A stretch of 64,000 nucleotides of DNA from an uncultured Opitutia bacterium (GTDB lineage: Bacteria; Verrucomicrobiota; Verrucomicrobiia; Opitutales; Opitutaceae): assembly GCA_903855985.1 (NCBI GenBank), contig CAIOAO010000074.1:224211-288210 (forward strand). Direction: 5' to 3'. Positions 60,716 through 64,000 of the stretch are shown in pieces (the stretch's first letter is position 1; each line of letters begins with the position of its first letter). The notes beneath the pieces were generated by a model, which was given only the letters and a program-made list of their open reading frames with translations, did no database searches and was not told the DNA's origin. The position numbers were made by a program, and so were the translations under genes.

Positions 60716-61735
60716 ATGAAAAGCCACGCCGTTGTATTTACCGCCCGCAACCAGGTCGTGTATCGCGAGATCGAGTGCCCGGAGCCGGGACCGGAGGACG
60801 TGGTGGTGGAGGTGCATCACTCGTGGATCAGCAACGGCACCGAGGGGTCGTTTCTGCGGGGCGAGCGGCTGTCCGGGGACGTGGCGTGGCAACCGGGCGA
60901 CCCGGCGCCGTTCCCGATGGTGGCGGGCTACCAGAAAGTCGGGCGCGTGCGCTCGGTGGGCCCCGCGGTGACGCGCTTTGCGCCGGGTGACTGGGTGTTT
61001 GCCACGGTGAGCCGGGTCAGCGGGATGTTTGAAAACAAGTATGCCGGCCACGTGTCGCCGTCGGTGTGCGAACAACGTTCCCTGATGCCCCTGCCGCCGG
61101 GACTCGACCCGGTGGCTTACTCCGGGCTGGTGCTTGCGCAGGTTGGCTACAACTGCGGGTCACGTTCACCCGTGCAGCCGGGTGAAACCGCGATCGTGAT
61201 GGGCGACGGGCTGGTGGGGCAGTGGGCCGGGCAGACGCTGGCGAACCGCGGGGCGAAAGTGGTCATGATTGGGCGCCACGCGGACCGGCTGGCGCGGTTT
61301 CAGAAGTACGGGCGGACGATTTTGGCCGGGACGGACAACGGCGTGGCGGCGACGCAGGCGCTGGGCCTCGGACCGGTGCAGGTTTTGGTGGAGACGGCGG
61401 GGAGCCAGCGCGCGCTGTCGGACTGGCTGCCGCAGATGCAACGCAACGGGCACATGGTGATTGCCGGATTTTATCCGCGGGCCGGGGAGACGAACCTGCT
61501 GCAGGCGCTCCAGCAGTTCCGCAATCACGAGATTTCCTTCGATCTGGTGTCGGGCTGGACCCAGGCGCGGCTGGACGAGACGATGCGCTGGATCGCGGAA
61601 GGCCGGCTGGAGACGCTGGGTTGCATCTCCCACCGCCTGCCGGTCGAGCGGGCCGCGGAGGCGTGGGCGCTGATTACAACGAAACGCGAGCCGGTGCTCG
61701 GCGTCGTGCTCGACTGGCCGGCGTCCCGGGCCTGA
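60716..61735 (+). CDS. Zinc-dependent MDR dehydrogenase, first of a pair
   Basis: The 339-residue protein has the GroES-like N-terminal domain (VVYREIECPEPGPEDVVVEV, WISNGTEGSFL) and the nucleotide domain IVMGDGLVGQWAGQTLANRG. This is an MDR fold resembling the BchC-like branch. The catalytic Cys/His set of classical alcohol dehydrogenases is not evident, so the zinc-binding label is tentative. It lies 10 bp before the second dehydrogenase gene. Substrates of this branch are usually sugar alcohols or secondary alcohols. Confidence 0.85.
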   Translation: MKSHAVVFTARNQVVYREIECPEPGPEDVVVEVHHSWISNGTEGSFLRGERLSGDVAWQPGDPAPFPMVAGYQKVGRVRSVGPAVTRFAPGDWVFATVSRVSGMFENKYAGHVSPSVCEQRSLMPLPPGLDPVAYSGLVLAQVGYNCGSRSPVQPGETAIVMGDGLVGQWAGQTLANRGAKVVMIGRHADRLARFQKYGRTILAGTDNGVAATQALGLGPVQVLVETAGSQRALSDWLPQMQRNGHMVIAGFYPRAGETNLLQALQQFRNHEISFDLVSGWTQARLDETMRWIAEGRLETLGCISHRLPVERAAEAWALITTKREPVLGVVLDWPASRA

Positions 61736-61745
61736 GGAATTTACC

Positions 61746-62732
61746 ATGCACCCGACCATGAAAACGCTCGTGATTAAAAAGCCCGGGGTGGCGTCCTGGG
61801 TGGACGCACCGATCCCCAAGCCCGCGACCGGCGAGGTGCTGGTGAAGGTGCTCGGGGTGACGACGTGTCCGCACTGGGACATGCACATCCTCGGCGGCCA
61901 GCCGATGTTCCCGGGCATGAAGCTCACCTATCCGTACACCCCGGGCGCGCCGGGCCATGAGGCGATGGGTGAAGTCGTGGCCGTGGGCCGCGGCGTGAAG
62001 GCCCTCAAGGTCGGCCTGCGGGTGGCGGCATGGCAGGACACGGGCGAGGCCCGGTCGGGATTTTATGCGCAGTACAACGCGTTTCCCGAGCGGGCGCTGC
62101 TGAAGGTGCCCGCGAACCTGGCGCCCGCGCAGATTGCTTCGCTGGAGCTGGCGATGTGCGTGGAGGTTTCCTTTCAACGGCTTGCCCAGCTTGGGGGCGT
62201 GGCCGGGCGGCGCGTGGGTATCGCCGGGCTCGGGCCGGCGGGTCTGCTTGCCGTGCAAATGGCGCGGGCACACGGCGCGCGCGAAGTGGTGGGCATTGAC
62301 ATGGTGCCGGAACGCCGGGCGCTGGCGCGCCAGCTGGGTGCGAACCGGGTGTGTGCGCCGGATGCGAACGCCTGGAAGGCCGACCGCAAGGGCCCGCGGG
62401 CGCTGGACGATGCGATTGACTGCACGGGTTTGCCGCCGGCGATCAGCTTCCTGCTCGACCGCACCCGCCGGTGCGTGACGAACTTCGGCGTGATGCGGGA
62501 GCCCGTGGCGTATGAACCGCGCCACATGTGGGGACCGGGCGTGACCGTGATGGGTTACGGCGACCACAACCGGGCCGCGGCGGAAACCGCGCTGCGGTTC
62601 ATCCGGGCGGGAAAACTGGATCTCTCACCCCTCGTGTCCTGCACGCTGCCGTTCACGCGCTACGTGGAGGGAGTGGAACGGTTGAAAAACAAAACCGCGA
62701 TCAAGGTGCTGTTCGACCCCTGGGCGGAGTGA
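61746..62732 (+). CDS. Zinc-dependent MDR dehydrogenase, second of a pair
   Basis: The 328-residue protein has TTCPHWDMHILGG in the place of a catalytic Cys/His-Asp site, PGAPGHEAMGEVVAVG, and the NAD(P) motif GIAGLGPAGLLAVQMARAHG. The ATG at 61746 has GAGGA 8 bp upstream, which is a better start than the ATG four codons later. The pair probably oxidises or reduces related polyol or sugar substrates in one pathway; the actual substrate is unknown. Confidence 0.88.
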   Translation: MHPTMKTLVIKKPGVASWVDAPIPKPATGEVLVKVLGVTTCPHWDMHILGGQPMFPGMKLTYPYTPGAPGHEAMGEVVAVGRGVKALKVGLRVAAWQDTGEARSGFYAQYNAFPERALLKVPANLAPAQIASLELAMCVEVSFQRLAQLGGVAGRRVGIAGLGPAGLLAVQMARAHGAREVVGIDMVPERRALARQLGANRVCAPDANAWKADRKGPRALDDAIDCTGLPPAISFLLDRTRRCVTNFGVMREPVAYEPRHMWGPGVTVMGYGDHNRAAAETALRFIRAGKLDLSPLVSCTLPFTRYVEGVERLKNKTAIKVLFDPWAE

Positions 62733-62922
62733 TTTTGGCCGCGTCCGGCGCGGTCTCGGCGGCAGCGGCAGTCACGGCGAACGGGCCGGTCACAGCCATA
62801 CGCCATCTGGAGTAAATGCCGGGCCCAAGTCCTGCGCACTCTCCGCCAAGCCATGCGCAGTTGAGCGCCCGGGTTCGGCTATCATGGCGTCAGTCCAACC
62901 CCGGCCCGGCCCGGCCCCCGCC

Positions 62923-63864
62923 ATGTCCGCCCTTCTCCGCCCCAAACCCTTCCTTGAGCCGCAGTATTGCAAGGGCTGCCTGCGTTGCATCGAGGCCTGC
63001 CCGCGCCACTGCATCACGCCGGGCACCGCCCTCAATTCCGCGACCGGCCTCGTGCCGGTCGAGCTGCACCTGGAAAACTGCAACGGCTGCTCCCTCTGCC
63101 TGCAGGCCTGCCCCGAGCCCTACGGCCTGCGCCTCGAGACCGACCGGCCGGGCCCCGAGGGCGACTTTGTGCTGGAGGATCCCGCCAAACTGTTCGGCGA
63201 AAAATGCGTGCCCAACCACTCCGAGGGTGACCTGCCCGACGACCGCATCGCCCTCCCGGCGTGCGAGCCGATGGTGCTCAAGGGCACCTACGCCGCCGCC
63301 ATCGGCGCGCTGCTCGCCGGCTGCCGCCACGTCTTTGGCTATCCCATCACGCCGAGCACCGAGGGCGCCGAGCTGATGGCCCGGATCCTGCCGAAGCTCA
63401 ACGGCTCCTTTGTCCAGGCGGTGAGCGAGGTCGCCGCGGTCAACATGATGTACGGCGCCGGCGGCGCGGGTCTGCCCTGCATGACTTTCACCAGCAGCCC
63501 CGGCTTCAGCCTGATGCTGGAGGGCATCAGCTACATGATCGGCGCCGAGGTCCCGGGCGTCTTCGTCAACATCATGCGCGGCGGTCCCGGGCTCGGTAAC
63601 ATCGCCCCCGAGCAGGCCGACATCAAGCTGGCCTGCCGCGGCCTCGGCCACGGGAACACCCGCGCCATCGTCCTCGCACCGAGCACGCCGCAGGAGATGC
63701 TCGACCTCACGGCGGAGGCGTTTGCGCTGTCCTTCCGCTACCGCAATCCCGTCGTGATCCTCGGTGACGGCTACCTGGGCCAGATGACGGGCACGGTGCG
63801 GCTGCCCGCAGCCATGGTGCGGCCCGGCCTGCCGGCGTGGGCCGTCTGGGGCGACCGGGCCTGA
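62923..63864 (+). CDS. Ferredoxin-fused 2-oxoacid:acceptor oxidoreductase alpha subunit, truncated
   Basis: The 313-residue frame has two 4Fe-4S motifs at the N-terminus (YCKGCLRCIEACPRHC and CNGCSLCLQACPEPYG). It then has the alpha-subunit domain: GCRHVFGYPITPSTEGAELM, TSSPGFSLMLEGISYMIGAE and VNIMRGGPGLGNIAPEQAD. VorB/KorA-type enzymes oxidise 2-oxoacids to acyl-CoA with ferredoxin. The frame stops at TGA just after AVWGDRA, where the family normally continues for about 100-150 residues (second transketolase-like domain). A strong palindrome lies 77 bp further on. The gene looks cut short; the beta and gamma subunits are not in the window. A start at 62884 is also possible. Confidence 0.8.
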   Translation: MSALLRPKPFLEPQYCKGCLRCIEACPRHCITPGTALNSATGLVPVELHLENCNGCSLCLQACPEPYGLRLETDRPGPEGDFVLEDPAKLFGEKCVPNHSEGDLPDDRIALPACEPMVLKGTYAAAIGALLAGCRHVFGYPITPSTEGAELMARILPKLNGSFVQAVSEVAAVNMMYGAGGAGLPCMTFTSSPGFSLMLEGISYMIGAEVPGVFVNIMRGGPGLGNIAPEQADIKLACRGLGHGNTRAIVLAPSTPQEMLDLTAEAFALSFRYRNPVVILGDGYLGQMTGTVRLPAAMVRPGLPAWAVWGDRA

Positions 63865-63940
63865 GTGGATCCCTCTTTTCGGTCCATCCCTAGAGTCGGT
63901 CTGGGCGATTGGTTGATGTTGATACGACTGACGCTGGTTG

Positions 63941-63998
63941 TCCATCCCTGGCGGAGGGAAGGCCCGGCTCGGCGGGCCTGACCGGCGCCAGGGATGGA
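63941..63998. repeat. Long interrupted palindrome next to the truncated gene
   Basis: The outer arms TCCATCCCTGGCG (63941-63953) and CGCCAGGGATGGA (63986-63998) are a perfect 13-bp inverse. Inside, AGGCCCG (63960-63966) pairs with CGGGCCT (63973-63979). A partial copy, TCCATCCCT, lies at 63883. No T-tract is visible before the window ends, so it may be a repeat or an element end rather than a terminator. Confidence 0.75.
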
Positions 63999-64000
63999 AG

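Noticed and set aside
62884..62922. N-terminal extension of the oxidoreductase alpha subunit (start at 62884)
   Set aside because: The extra 13 residues are Pro/Ala-rich with no domain and no ribosome-binding site; they are possible but less likely than the ATG at 62923.
63941..63998. Integron attC site
   Set aside because: The palindrome lacks the RYYYAAC and GTTRRRY core boxes and there is no cassette array or integrase in the window.

Overview
This is a GC-rich (roughly two thirds G+C) chromosomal stretch packed with protein genes. It has no rRNA, tRNA or CRISPR array that I can see. Gene content and style fit a Verrucomicrobiota bacterium, probably Opitutaceae: a SWIB-domain protein, DUF5069, DUF4412, DUF3016 and DUF1272 proteins, two-subunit NAD-type formate dehydrogenase genes, GTG starts, few clear Shine-Dalgarno sequences and many palindromic intergenic repeats. 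This placement is inference from recognised families, not from a marker gene.

Layout. 1-4.3 kb: the end of an outer-membrane beta-barrel gene, a DUF1223 secreted protein and a large FAD/Fe-S D-2-hydroxyacid dehydrogenase. 4.3-9.4 kb (minus): upp with an ICMT-like methyltransferase, then DUF5069, gluconokinase and penicillin-acylase genes. 9.5-13.7 kb: the formate dehydrogenase pair (NuoF-like beta, molybdopterin alpha). 13.9-19.2 kb: small secreted proteins, an S4 RNA-binding protein, a thioesterase, a glycine-rich RRM protein, a DEAD-box-type helicase, a uracil-DNA glycosylase and an FKBP isomerase. 19.3-27.6 kb: RarD, a lipoprotein, a proline-rich membrane protein split by an in-frame TGA, a GH78-like rhamnosidase, MarC, Dus, a tiny helix-turn-helix gene bracketed by palindromes, and a PatB-type lyase. 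27.9-32.4 kb: two Hsp20 genes, a DCC protein, TerC and MscS. 32.4-36.1 kb: a TetR-headed efflux operon (TetR, HlyD-like, ABC ATPase, ABC-2 permease). 36.2-47.8 kb: MgtE, a heterodimeric ABC exporter, a SWIB protein, a hybrid histidine kinase, three DMT transporters and DUF1272. 47.9-56.3 kb: DsbD, an Mpv17-like membrane protein, a PhyH dioxygenase, a truncated haemoglobin, 5-FTHF cyclo-ligase, a cupin, an MFS transporter, phenylalanine hydroxylase and a CheY-like regulator. 56.3-64 kb: a decayed homogentisate dioxygenase fragment, flavin reductase, thiolase, acyl-CoA synthetase, two MDR dehydrogenases, and a ferredoxin-fused 2-oxoacid oxidoreductase alpha subunit that stops early beside a strong palindrome.

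The most unusual material is repetitive and decay-related rather than a large known system. (1) A 408-bp cassette holds an HTH gene between two inverted copies of a 21-bp palindrome, with a third core copy 20 kb away on the stop codon of a transporter gene. (2) A family of about 75-90-nt intergenic hairpins has three copies. (3) REP-like palindromes encoding PEPVE-type or Gly/Ser-rich peptides lie inside three genes. (4) Three genes are broken or truncated (21.1, 56.3 and 63.9 kb). (5) A terminator stem contains the start codon of the next gene (0.54 kb).
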